Assembly (NCBI GenBank): GCA_902792795.1
Contig: CADBBB010000004.1
Span: 1 to 64,000, forward strand
DNA: 64,000 nucleotides
Direction of reading: 5' to 3'
From: an uncultured Spirochaetaceae bacterium
Lineage (GTDB): Bacteria; Spirochaetota; Spirochaetia; Treponematales; Treponemataceae
Position numbers and translations under genes: made by a program. The notes under the pieces were generated by a model. The model saw nothing but the letters and a program-made list of their open reading frames with translations, had not been told where the DNA came from and ran no database searches. Below are positions 19,061 to 25,465 of the stretch, in pieces; the first letter of the stretch is position 1; every line of letters begins with the position of its first letter.

Positions 19061-19303
19061 ATGGCATACAAGACCCTTGAAAGACAAATTGACGCATTGC
19101 CGATGGAAGCTCAACAAGAAGTTGCCCATTATGTAGGGTATTTGTATTCGCTTTATAGCGCAAGAAAGAATAGAAAAATTAGCGTTGCAGAAAAAATCAA
19201 CGCCTTTATGAAAGAAAATCCAAACGCTTTTGACGAATTTGCGCCTGTCCGCGATGCTGGCCTGCAAGCGATAAGGGAGCTTACAAAGAATGATTCGTGG
19301 TGA
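19061..19303 (+). CDS. Antitoxin-like small protein (DUF2281-like)
   Basis: An 80-residue protein directly preceding, and overlapping by 14 bases, a MazF/PemK-type toxin gene. Its N-terminus (LERQIDALPMEAQQEVAHYV) resembles DUF2281 antitoxins, which start with a helix containing a Leu-Pro-x-Glu motif. The C-terminal half is helical and charged and would wrap the toxin. A strong AAAGGAGG ribosome site and a TATAAT promoter precede it, and antitoxin-first order favours antitoxin excess. The block from the ribosome site to the second codon (AGGAGGCGCGATATGGCA) also precedes the second toxin-antitoxin-like pair at 20546. Family assignment is moderate; the antitoxin role comes mostly from context. 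Confidence 0.65.
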   Translation: MAYKTLERQIDALPMEAQQEVAHYVGYLYSLYSARKNRKISVAEKINAFMKENPNAFDEFAPVRDAGLQAIRELTKNDSW

Positions 19304-19628
19304 AATTTGGATGGTTGATTTTGGCGTTCCGTTTGGCAGCGAACCCGGCTGGCGGCGGCCTTCGATTGTCGTTCAAAATGACGAATTCAACCAAAGCGCG
19401 ATGCATACAACTATTGTCATCCCTTTAACTTCAAATCTTAGGCTTGCGGATTTTCCCGGAAACATGTTGTTGCCTGCTGCGCAAACTGGGCTTAATAAAG
19501 ATTCTGTCGCTGTCACTCCACAAATCACTGTAATAGACAAAGCTCGCTTGTCTGAAAAAATTTGCGAACTCTCCGATGAATTTATGCGGCAATGCGACGA
19601 AAACATTCAGTTGCTTTTGGATTTGTAA
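19290..19628 (+). CDS. Type II toxin, MazF/PemK family endoribonuclease
   Basis: A 112-residue protein starting with MIRGEIWMVDF and containing RRPSIVVQNDEFN, TTIVIPLTSN and KDSVAVTPQITVIDK, the canonical order of PemK/MazF toxins. These are SH3-like barrel ribonucleases that cleave mRNA at short motifs. The Arg-Gly-Glu-Ile-Trp start, the Arg-Pro-x-x-Val-Val strand and a Thr-Ser-Asn after the hydrophobic strand make up the usual active-site surface. The gene overlaps the antitoxin by 14 bases, which fits translational coupling. Cleavage specificity cannot be read from the sequence. The gene appears intact. Confidence 0.9.
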   Translation: MIRGEIWMVDFGVPFGSEPGWRRPSIVVQNDEFNQSAMHTTIVIPLTSNLRLADFPGNMLLPAAQTGLNKDSVAVTPQITVIDKARLSEKICELSDEFMRQCDENIQLLLDL

Positions 19629-19671
19629 AGGCTTTGGTTTTTCAAGCCTGAATGCTCAGAGGAGGCGTAAA

Positions 19672-19884
19672 ATGATTTCGGCAAGAGAACCCGTGGTTTG
19701 TGATACTTACACAGTCACATTTTCAAGTTCTGATTCCGCAATGCGCTTTGGCGAGGCTATGCCAGATTCCCGCCTTACCGCTCCTTCGGGAGGAAAGTTA
19801 TACAGATTGCGCGAAGCGATTTTTCTTTCCAAGCGTTTAGGCCGTCCTCTGACAAAAGCGGAAATGGCGCAGTTTGAGATATAG
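19672..19884 (+). CDS. Hypothetical 70-residue protein
   Basis: The ATG at 19672 follows a good AGAGGAGG site; a longer reading from 19576 overlaps the toxin gene and is not supported. The product has no signal peptide or membrane segment. Its C-terminal third is helical and basic (LYRLREAIFLSKRLGRPLTKAEMAQFEI). I do not recognise the family. It follows the toxin gene by 43 bases and may be the third gene of that operon. The stop codon lies inside a perfect 16-bp palindrome (ATAGGGAATTCCCTAT, 19881-19896). Confidence 0.6.
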   Translation: MISAREPVVCDTYTVTFSSSDSAMRFGEAMPDSRLTAPSGGKLYRLREAIFLSKRLGRPLTKAEMAQFEI

Positions 19885-19918
19885 GGAATTCCCTATGCGC
19901 GTTGAAATAGCAACGATT

Positions 19919-19990
19919 ATGTCATTTTTTAAGAGAGATAGGACATTCAAGTTTTTCTCATTGGCGGCGGGCGGCGCGCTGCGTTTTTAA
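19919..19990 (+). pseudogene. Stub of a lipoprotein gene (signal-peptide start only)
   Basis: A 23-codon reading frame whose start is nearly identical to that of the lipoprotein gene at 21612: both read MSFFKR, then a Thr-Phe-Lys-x-Phe-Ser-Leu-Ala core and Gly-rich codons. It stops before any lipobox cysteine. It matches the 5' end of the intact gene over about 55 bases, then diverges into AT-rich sequence that encodes the KilA-N remnant on the other strand. Best read as the leftover 5' end of a deleted family member. Confidence 0.7.
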
Positions 19991-20144
19991 TTGCACCGAA
20001 TTCGGTACAATTAAAATTTGGATTATAAAGAATTTCCCACTCGCCCAAATATTCGATTGTACTTTTTAGACTAAGCCATCGGAAAATAATGTGTTCCTGA
20101 TGAATTACCGTAATCTCCGTATTTTGAACAGTTATTTTTGCCAT
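19947..20144 (-). pseudogene. KilA-N domain protein remnant
   Basis: A 65-codon leftward frame starting at the ATG at 20144 (GAGG ribosome site 6 bases upstream). It begins with MAKITVQNTEITVI, then jumps to RWLSLKSTIEYLGEWEILYNPNFNCTEF. Both segments are characteristic of the N-terminal KilA-N DNA-binding domain of phage-type antirepressors, but the roughly 20 residues that normally separate them (the Tyr-Ile-Ser-Leu-Thr-Asp-Met-Ala region) are missing. The C-terminus runs into the lipoprotein stub repeat. It is therefore a shortened and probably inactive relic of a mobile-element gene. A terminator-like hairpin sits just upstream. Confidence 0.6.
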
Positions 20145-20153
20145 TTTATACCT

Positions 20154-20193
20154 CGCATAAAAAAAATCGGGAACCGCTTTTTTTGCGATTCCC
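20154..20193 (-). terminator. Terminator-like hairpin (attenuator position) upstream of the KilA-N remnant
   Basis: Read leftward, GGGAATCGC (20193-20185) pairs with GCGGTTCCC (20177-20169) with one G-U wobble and a loop of seven A residues, followed by a run of eight T (20166-20159). This is an intrinsic terminator on the minus strand. It ends about 8 bases before the ribosome site of the KilA-N frame, so it lies between any upstream promoter and that gene. No gene lies upstream on that strand between here and 20545, where the sequence is AT-rich (20200-20360) without recognisable features. Confidence 0.6.
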
Positions 20194-20359
20194 TTATGCA
20201 TATAAGGTATAAATTTTATTCAAAAATTTAGCGCAATTTTTTAAAATTCGCAATAAATTTTTGAATTATTTTAAAATTTTGCCTTTTTGTTTGTATAGGA
20301 TTAGTCACGCAAAAATTCATTGTCATAATTCACGATGTATGATAATATTGTAAAAAATT

Positions 20360-20455
20360 ATGTCATTTTTTAAGAGAGTTATGACATTCAAATATTTCTC
20401 GTTGGCGGCGGGCGTCGCTTGGGCTTGAGAACGATATAGGCTTTGCAAGCCGTTG
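20360..20455 (+). pseudogene. Collapsed lipoprotein gene: 5' stub joined to 3' end
   Basis: The ATG at 20360 opens a 22-codon frame (to 20428) nearly identical to the signal-peptide start of the 21612 lipoprotein gene (MSFFKRVMTFKYFSLAAGVA). Within 30 bases it is followed by a short frame reading Ile-Gly-Phe-Ala-Ser-Arg-stop, then GCCGTTGACGG and the 41-bp hairpin repeat. The intact giant lipoprotein gene ends Ile-Gly-Phe-Arg, then GCCGTGACGG and the same repeat. The simplest reading is a lipoprotein gene whose whole body was deleted, leaving both ends. Confidence 0.6.
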
Positions 20456-20459
20456 ACGG

Positions 20460-20500
20460 GGGCGGCAAGCCTAGGACGCGGAGGTTTAGGCTTGACAAAA
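20460..20500 (+). repeat. 41-bp hairpin repeat, copy 2
   Basis: Identical to 18953-18993. The inverted arms are CAAGCCTA (20466-20473) and TAGGCTTG (20487-20494). The 3' arm overlaps the TTGACA that serves as -35 box of the next operon, so the repeat both marks the end of a deleted gene and supplies part of a promoter. Confidence 0.85.
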
Positions 20501-20520
20501 AGCATATATCGATGTATAGT
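20492..20520 (+). promoter_or_regulatory. Strong sigma-70 promoter for the GNAT toxin-like pair
   Basis: A perfect TTGACA (20492-20497) is followed, 17 bases later, by TATAGT (20515-20520). The start codon at 20546 lies 25 bases downstream, with AGAAGGAGG between. The -35 lies partly inside the hairpin of the 41-bp repeat. Confidence 0.75.
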
Positions 20521-20545
20521 GTAATAAACTAGAAGGAGGCGCGAT

Positions 20546-20698
20546 ATGGCAAAACCAAAACCTGTTAAACCGTCCTACGCGGATTTGGCGACATGGAAAC
20601 AGATTCTCAAAACTATATTTATGCCCGCGACTCCGGAGCAGCAAAAAAAAGCGGAAGAGCGCGCCGAGCGCTGCAAAAGATTGTACGCCAATGATTGA
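20546..20698 (+). CDS. Small antitoxin-like protein upstream of a GNAT gene
   Basis: A 50-residue basic and charged protein. It starts Met-Ala-Lys-Pro-Lys-Pro-Val and has a helical Glu/Arg/Lys-rich C-terminus (EQQKKAEERAERCKRLYAND). It has a strong AGAAGGAGG site and promoter, and its last eight bases overlap the start of the acetyltransferase gene (ATGATTGA). Small gene first, overlap and shared operon fit a type II antitoxin for a GNAT toxin. I do not recognise a DUF1778 ribbon-helix-helix fold, the usual partner of TacT-type toxins, so the antitoxin role is inferred from context only. Confidence 0.6.
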   Translation: MAKPKPVKPSYADLATWKQILKTIFMPATPEQQKKAEERAERCKRLYAND

Positions 20699-21263
20699 CT
20701 TGCTAAAAGACGACGACTCAAAATTCCTTGTCCTTGAAAAGTTGTCGGAAAAGAATTTGAATGAAACTTTTTCCGTAGACTCTCAATTTGAAGAGTACAA
20801 GGATTTCTTGTACATTGACGCGCTTTTGTATCAATCCCTCTTCATATCAAAAACCTATCTGCTTCTTGAAAGGGAAACGCGGAATATTGTCGCTTACATT
20901 TCGCTTGCGGCTGACACCGTCGCTCTGAAGCCGCAGGAAAAAAAGAAAACAGGTTTGGAAAAAATTCCATTTTTGTTTTTGCCCGCGTTAAAAATCACAA
21001 AGCTTGCAGTCGCCAAAGGCTACGAGTCAAAATATAATCATGTCGGTTCGCGTCTCATAGAAGTCGCTTGCGACAAGGCTTACAGGGTAAACGATGATTT
21101 TATGGCTTGCCGTGTAGTTTCGGTGGACGCGGACATTGAGCGCAATCCAAAGGTCGTTGAGTTTTATCAAAAGAACGGCTTTATGTCGTTAAAAAGCAAC
21201 ATTTACAAACGCAAGTTTCCGACACGAACAAAAATCATCGGAATGTGGAAAAATATTTTGTAG
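20691..21263 (+). CDS. GNAT family N-acetyltransferase, possible toxin
   Basis: A 190-residue GNAT-fold protein. The central segment reads like TacT/AtaT-class toxin acetyltransferases: a strand with AYISLAADTVAL, a proline-bounded insertion ending FLFLPALKITKLAVAKGYESK, then the acetyl-CoA loop HVGSRLIEVA and a late VVEFYQKNGFMSL. Toxins of this class acetylate the amino acid on charged tRNA and so block translation. The upstream overlapping 50-residue gene and its strong promoter support a toxin-antitoxin pair. An ordinary metabolic acetyltransferase is the alternative. The gene is intact. Confidence 0.7.
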   Translation: MIDLLKDDDSKFLVLEKLSEKNLNETFSVDSQFEEYKDFLYIDALLYQSLFISKTYLLLERETRNIVAYISLAADTVALKPQEKKKTGLEKIPFLFLPALKITKLAVAKGYESKYNHVGSRLIEVACDKAYRVNDDFMACRVVSVDADIERNPKVVEFYQKNGFMSLKSNIYKRKFPTRTKIIGMWKNIL

Positions 21264-21306
21264 TTTTTGATGTGATTTTTCCACCCTTAAATTAAGGAGG
21301 CAGGTT

Positions 21307-21603
21307 ATGTATGTTTCTAACGGGTTTGTTTGCGGCGGAGAGCCGCAAGAAAGAATTCAAATTGTCTCCGTTAAGCCTCTTGACGATATGATGATGCTTA
21401 TTGAATTTAACAATGGCGAGACAAGGCTTTTTGACGCGACTTGTCTAGATGGAAGCGCGTTCGCTCCCTTGCGCGAAGACTCAATTTTTAATAATCCTGC
21501 GGTTGAGCATGGAATTGTTACTTGGAACAATGGACAAATCGACTGCGCGCCGGAGTATATGTATGAGCGCAGTTTTGAATATTCGGATGGGGTTTACGCA
21601 TAG
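21307..21603 (+). CDS. DUF2442 domain protein
   Basis: A 98-residue protein with the DUF2442 pattern: a Val-x-Pro-Leu-x-Asp-x-x-x-Leu strand, FNNGETRLFDA, a middle Phe-Ala-Pro-Leu-Arg and a late VTWNNGQIDCAPEYMYE. DUF2442 proteins are small, often paired with DUF4160 genes and suspected of toxin-antitoxin-like roles, but no DUF4160 partner is seen here. A strong AAGGAGG site precedes the ATG. It lies 43 bases after the GNAT gene and just before the second giant lipoprotein gene. Molecular function is unknown. Confidence 0.8.
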   Translation: MYVSNGFVCGGEPQERIQIVSVKPLDDMMMLIEFNNGETRLFDATCLDGSAFAPLREDSIFNNPAVEHGIVTWNNGQIDCAPEYMYERSFEYSDGVYA

Positions 21604-21611
21604 CAAGGATT

Positions 21612-24600
21612 ATGTCATTTTTTAAGAGAGTTATGACATTCAAGATTTTCTCGTTGGCGGTGGGCGTCGCGCTTGCTTTTGCGCTTGCGCTTGGCTTTGC
21701 ATCTTGCGACAATTTGGACGGAGCGGGAGGCAACCAGTTTGCGGGGCCGCAGGCGGATGGGGGAGCCGTTCCCCTGTCTGGCGGAACAGACCAGGCCGTA
21801 AGCCGTTTTGAGGGCGCTTGGGCTGTTCAAACTGTCGGCGGAACGATTGGCGCGAGCGGAATTTTCCCCGAAGGATTTTTTGGCGAATCGGACGGCGGCG
21901 AGTCCAACGCTGGCGACACGGCGGCTGGCGCGGACGGCATCTCAAAGACTCTTCTTCCGCCGTCTTCGCTTATTGGAACGACTGTCGGAATCAAGTACAC
22001 AGTCACCGCAAAACACGCGGGACAAGAAGACATAGAGGCGACCGTCAGGCAAAGCGGAAGCTCCGTCAGCTACCAAGTTGACCTTCCCTTTAGCTCCGAT
22101 AGCGACGCATGGACGCTTTATGTATATGGAAGACAAAGCTCGTCGCCGAACACAATTCTTCTTGGAGCGGTTGACACAATCGCCTATGGCGAAAGCGCGA
22201 AAGACTTTTCCGTCACTTACATTTCCGACCCGGCAATTTCCGCCGCAACGGGTTCGATAAGCCTTGCGATTCCAATTGACGACGCAAGCGGAATTAAAAG
22301 CGCCGTTGTTTATTGCGGGCCTGTCGGAGGCTCCTTACCCGGAGGAAAAGTGGTGAACGTCAGTTCCGGAAAAATAACTGATACGATTTCCACTTTGACG
22401 CCGGGCGCTTACAATGTAAAAATCGTTTTTTACAACGCCACCAACGGCGGCGGCGACGCGCTTTACGCCATAAAAGATATTGCCAATGTTTACGCAAACT
22501 GGGCTTCTTCTATGCCTTACGGAAACGCGGACTACATCGCTTCCGGCGGCTCAGGCTTTGCGACAATTTCTTCCGAAATGGTAGCAGACCAAAAATCAGT
22601 TTTGGAAGGCGGAATATGGCTTGGCGGAAGCGGCCTTACTGGAAGCGCGGCCAGCGATTCCAACAGAGGAACGTGCTTTAAGCCGGTGGCTACGCTGCAA
22701 CGCGCCTGCGCCATAGCCAACTCTTTGGCCGCGGTTGATTCCTCAAAGACATACACGATAAACGTTCAGGGCGACGTTGACGCGGGAACGAGCGCCAACA
22801 AAACCGCGACGCTGAACAGCGGCGTCAAAGTCAACGTAATCGGAACAAACACTGCAAGCCCCTACAAAGTCAGCGGCGGAAGTTCGGCGGGAACATACAA
22901 AATTTCTTCCAGCGGAGCCGCCGTAAAGTTTCAATACCTAAACTTTGACAAGCTAAGCGTCATAGAGGTGTCCGCCGGAAAACTCACGGTTGACGACTCA
23001 AGCGTCACAGGCGGAACGCAGGGCGGCTTTCTGGTGTCCGCCGGCGCGGAACTAGAATCCACTCAAGGCCTAAAAATAAGCGGCTGCTCCAGCGCTAAAG
23101 GCGGCGGAATATCCTGCAACGGAACGGTCAACCTTACGGGAGCGCAAATCAGCGGATGCAAATCCCCTTCCGGCACGGGCAGTTACGACGGTTGCGGCGG
23201 GGCCATGTTCGTTAACGGCTCCGGCGCCCAAGCGACTCTGGACTCTTGCGTAATCGGAGCGTCAAGCGCGTCCGCCGCCGCTTCGTCCGAAACGCTTTGC
23301 TCAAACTACGCGGCAGAAAAGGGCGGCGGCATTTACAACAATGGCGGAACCGTCACTTTAAAAAACGGCACAATCGTTCAATACAATTACGCCGAGGCCA
23401 ACGGCGGCGGCATTTACAACAGCGGCAAGCTCACAGTCTCCGCCGCCACGTTCAACGCCAACGCCGCCGGCGATTTAGGCGCCGCCGTTTACTACGAAGG
23501 AGCGGCAAGCGGAAAGTCGTTCACCTTGTCCGGCGCCTGCAAGTTTGGAACGACAAGCGCCGCGCAAGACATAGGCTTGGCCAACGCCAACAGCGCAATA
23601 AAACTTTCCAGCCTTTCAAAGGCAAGCGGAAGCGGAAACATAATTTTAGCGCCCAACATGGCCTCAGGCTGCGTCATCGGAACAAACCTCATTTCTAGCG
23701 GCGCGACCATGACAAACATCGCGTATTTTGCGCTCGATGATTCTACAAAGGATGTATGCCAGCTTTCAGTGGCGACGGGGCAGGGCGTGTTATACTTAAC
23801 CCCTCCCGTTCAAGTAACTGTGCCAGGCGGATTTGTGACAACCCGTCCAAAAAAGTCGTCAACTGATAGTGCGTATGTAAGCGAAGGAGCGTTTAGCGCC
23901 GCTTCGGCGTCTAATCCTATTCCCGTCCGTTCAATAAAAATGGCGGCAACCGAAGTTTCCTACGAATTGTGGTACGCCGTCTACCAGTGGGCCATACACA
24001 GGGCGACAAATCCATACACCTTTGGCAGTTGCGGAAAAGAAGGCGTGGACGCCCTGAGCGGCTCGGCTCCAACAGAGAGCGTTCCGCCGACAACGACTAC
24101 GGTCAACAGCGGAGAAGGCCGCGGCGGACAAAGGCCCGTTACCTTTGTAAGCTGGCGCGACGCGGTTGTTTGGTGCAACGCCTACAGCGAATACAATGGC
24201 TTGACTCCTGTTTATTACACTGACTCAAGTTACTCCTCAATCTTGCGCTCTTGCGACAATGGCACGAATGGCACGATAACATATACGGTTGACACGAAGG
24301 GCAGCCAAGACTGTCCGTATATAATGGCTTCTATGACTGGCAACACGGAAATGACAAACTGTACCGCAAACGGCGCGCGCCTTCCTACTGAGGCCGAATG
24401 GGAATTTGCCGCTCGTGGCGGAGATCCAACCGCAACCGCTTGGAACTACACTTACGCCGGAGGCGACACCTTGACAAGCATCGCTTGGATTAAAGATGCC
24501 AACAGCCTTTTTCATTGCGTCGGCAAAAAAGACGCAAACACGCTTAGCCTTTACGACATGACCGGCAACAACACGGAATGGTGCCACGATTGGAAAGACA

Positions 24601-25406
24601 AAACCGCCGCCACTCCTACTAGGGTTGAAAAGGGCGGATGCGCCGGCAACGAAAGCGCTAGCGGAAATCTTAAGACTGAAAATAGAGGCGGCAGCCATCC
24701 CGCCCGCTTCGGCCAGCGCAGCGGCTTTAGGTTTGTTCAGAACAATGGCGACACTCCGGCTTATATTGGAAACAAGGAGCCCGGTTCCGCGCTGGCAGTT
24801 GGCGACATTGTCTTTAGCGACGGAAGCGCCACATCTTACAGCGCGAGCCTTACGCTTAGCGACATGCAAAAGGCCGCCGCCGTCGCGGTTATTTACTACA
24901 CCGAGCCTGTCGGTGAAATTAATTTGGGAACAAAGAATCTTGGCGTAGGATTAAAGCAGACAAAAGTCGCTTGGTCGCCAGATACGGCCGAAAAATACGA
25001 CGTAAAGTTTTCTTTGAGCGAATACGACGGAAGCGGAAACTGGGCCGTGATTGAAACTGCCGACCCGGATGGTTCCGCAAGCCCAGGGATTAATTATCCC
25101 GCCTTTAATTGGTGCAACACATACGGCGTGAAAGTAAGGGGCTCTTCAAGCGGTTGGTATTTGCCCGCTTTCACAGAGCTTCGCCCCATTAAAGGCGCGC
25201 GCGAAACTGTGAACAATTCTATAAGCAAGATTGGCGTTGGAACAGATGTAGTTGTGGTGGGCGCATACAATTATTGGTCGTCGTCACATGGTACGAGCGC
25301 GGACGCCTATGGTAGCACGGCTTTGTGCTGTCACGCTAGTGCGGGTACTGGCGCCAGTCATGAAAAAAATACAGAGCTTTACGTCCGCGCTGTCCGCGTG
25401 TTCTAG
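21612..25406 (+). CDS. Large repeat lipoprotein with FGE-sulfatase and DUF1566-like C-terminal domains
   Basis: A 1264-residue lipoprotein with ATG 8 bases after the previous stop. The lipobox Phe-Ala-Ser-Cys places the lipidated Cys at 32. Residues about 345-650 carry a beta-helix-like block with GGGIYNNGG and GGGIYNSG repeats. Residues about 740-1046 form an FGE-sulfatase domain (VSYELWYAVYQWA, ARLPTEAEWEFAARGGD, DMTGNNTEWCHDW, SGFRFVQ). Residues about 1054-1264 form a DUF1566/Lcl-like domain (SSGWYLPAFTELRPI, NYWSSSH, final VRAVRVF). Two lectin-like folds in tandem on a repeat stalk suggest surface binding. Its signal-peptide region is copied in stubs at 19919 and 20360. The last 40 codons before the terminal VRAVRVF look hypervariable. 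Confidence 0.85.
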   Translation: MSFFKRVMTFKIFSLAVGVALAFALALGFASCDNLDGAGGNQFAGPQADGGAVPLSGGTDQAVSRFEGAWAVQTVGGTIGASGIFPEGFFGESDGGESNAGDTAAGADGISKTLLPPSSLIGTTVGIKYTVTAKHAGQEDIEATVRQSGSSVSYQVDLPFSSDSDAWTLYVYGRQSSSPNTILLGAVDTIAYGESAKDFSVTYISDPAISAATGSISLAIPIDDASGIKSAVVYCGPVGGSLPGGKVVNVSSGKITDTISTLTPGAYNVKIVFYNATNGGGDALYAIKDIANVYANWASSMPYGNADYIASGGSGFATISSEMVADQKSVLEGGIWLGGSGLTGSAASDSNRGTCFKPVATLQRACAIANSLAAVDSSKTYTINVQGDVDAGTSANKTATLNSGVKVNVIGTNTASPYKVSGGSSAGTYKISSSGAAVKFQYLNFDKLSVIEVSAGKLTVDDSSVTGGTQGGFLVSAGAELESTQGLKISGCSSAKGGGISCNGTVNLTGAQISGCKSPSGTGSYDGCGGAMFVNGSGAQATLDSCVIGASSASAAASSETLCSNYAAEKGGGIYNNGGTVTLKNGTIVQYNYAEANGGGIYNSGKLTVSAATFNANAAGDLGAAVYYEGAASGKSFTLSGACKFGTTSAAQDIGLANANSAIKLSSLSKASGSGNIILAPNMASGCVIGTNLISSGATMTNIAYFALDDSTKDVCQLSVATGQGVLYLTPPVQVTVPGGFVTTRPKKSSTDSAYVSEGAFSAASASNPIPVRSIKMAATEVSYELWYAVYQWAIHRATNPYTFGSCGKEGVDALSGSAPTESVPPTTTTVNSGEGRGGQRPVTFVSWRDAVVWCNAYSEYNGLTPVYYTDSSYSSILRSCDNGTNGTITYTVDTKGSQDCPYIMASMTGNTEMTNCTANGARLPTEAEWEFAARGGDPTATAWNYTYAGGDTLTSIAWIKDANSLFHCVGKKDANTLSLYDMTGNNTEWCHDWKDKTAATPTRVEKGGCAGNESASGNLKTENRGGSHPARFGQRSGFRFVQNNGDTPAYIGNKEPGSALAVGDIVFSDGSATSYSASLTLSDMQKAAAVAVIYYTEPVGEINLGTKNLGVGLKQTKVAWSPDTAEKYDVKFSLSEYDGSGNWAVIETADPDGSASPGINYPAFNWCNTYGVKVRGSSSGWYLPAFTELRPIKGARETVNNSISKIGVGTDVVVVGAYNYWSSSHGTSADAYGSTALCCHASAGTGASHEKNTELYVRAVRVF
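25287..25361 (+). other. Candidate DGR variable region in the DUF1566-like domain
   Basis: These 25 codons (residues 1226-1250) follow the conserved Tyr-Trp-Ser-Ser-Ser and precede the terminal Val-Arg-Ala-Val-Arg-Val-Phe. Twelve end in T, eight in C, five in G and none in A, although A-ending codons (GGA, GCA, ACA) are common in the rest of the gene. GGT, GCT and AGT are concentrated here. This fits adenine-randomised AAT/AAC codons. No template repeat or reverse transcriptase is visible in the window. Confidence 0.4.
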
Positions 25407-25427
25407 GCCGCTCGTGTTTTCGCGCAA

Positions 25428-25457
25428 TTGACCAAGGGCGGCTTCTTCCATTATAAT
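25428..25457 (+). promoter_or_regulatory. ptsI promoter, apparently giving a leaderless transcript
   Basis: TTGACC (25428-25433), an 18-base spacer and a perfect TATAAT (25452-25457). The ptsI ATG begins at 25466, only 8 bases past the -10 box, and no Shine-Dalgarno sequence precedes it. A normal transcription start would fall at or within two bases of the ATG. Confidence 0.65.
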
Positions 25458-25465
25458 ATTGCGCG

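Noticed and set aside
18953-20500. Integron attC sites as explanation of the 41-bp repeats
   Set aside because: The repeats lack RYYYAAC/GTTRRRY core sites and only two copies exist; no integrase is in the window.
24630-24740. Third DGR variable region, in the internal FGE domain of the second lipoprotein
   Set aside because: The domain is internal, its codons include A-ending GAA/GGA/AGA and no fixed GC-rich end follows; it looks like an ordinary FGE-fold segment.
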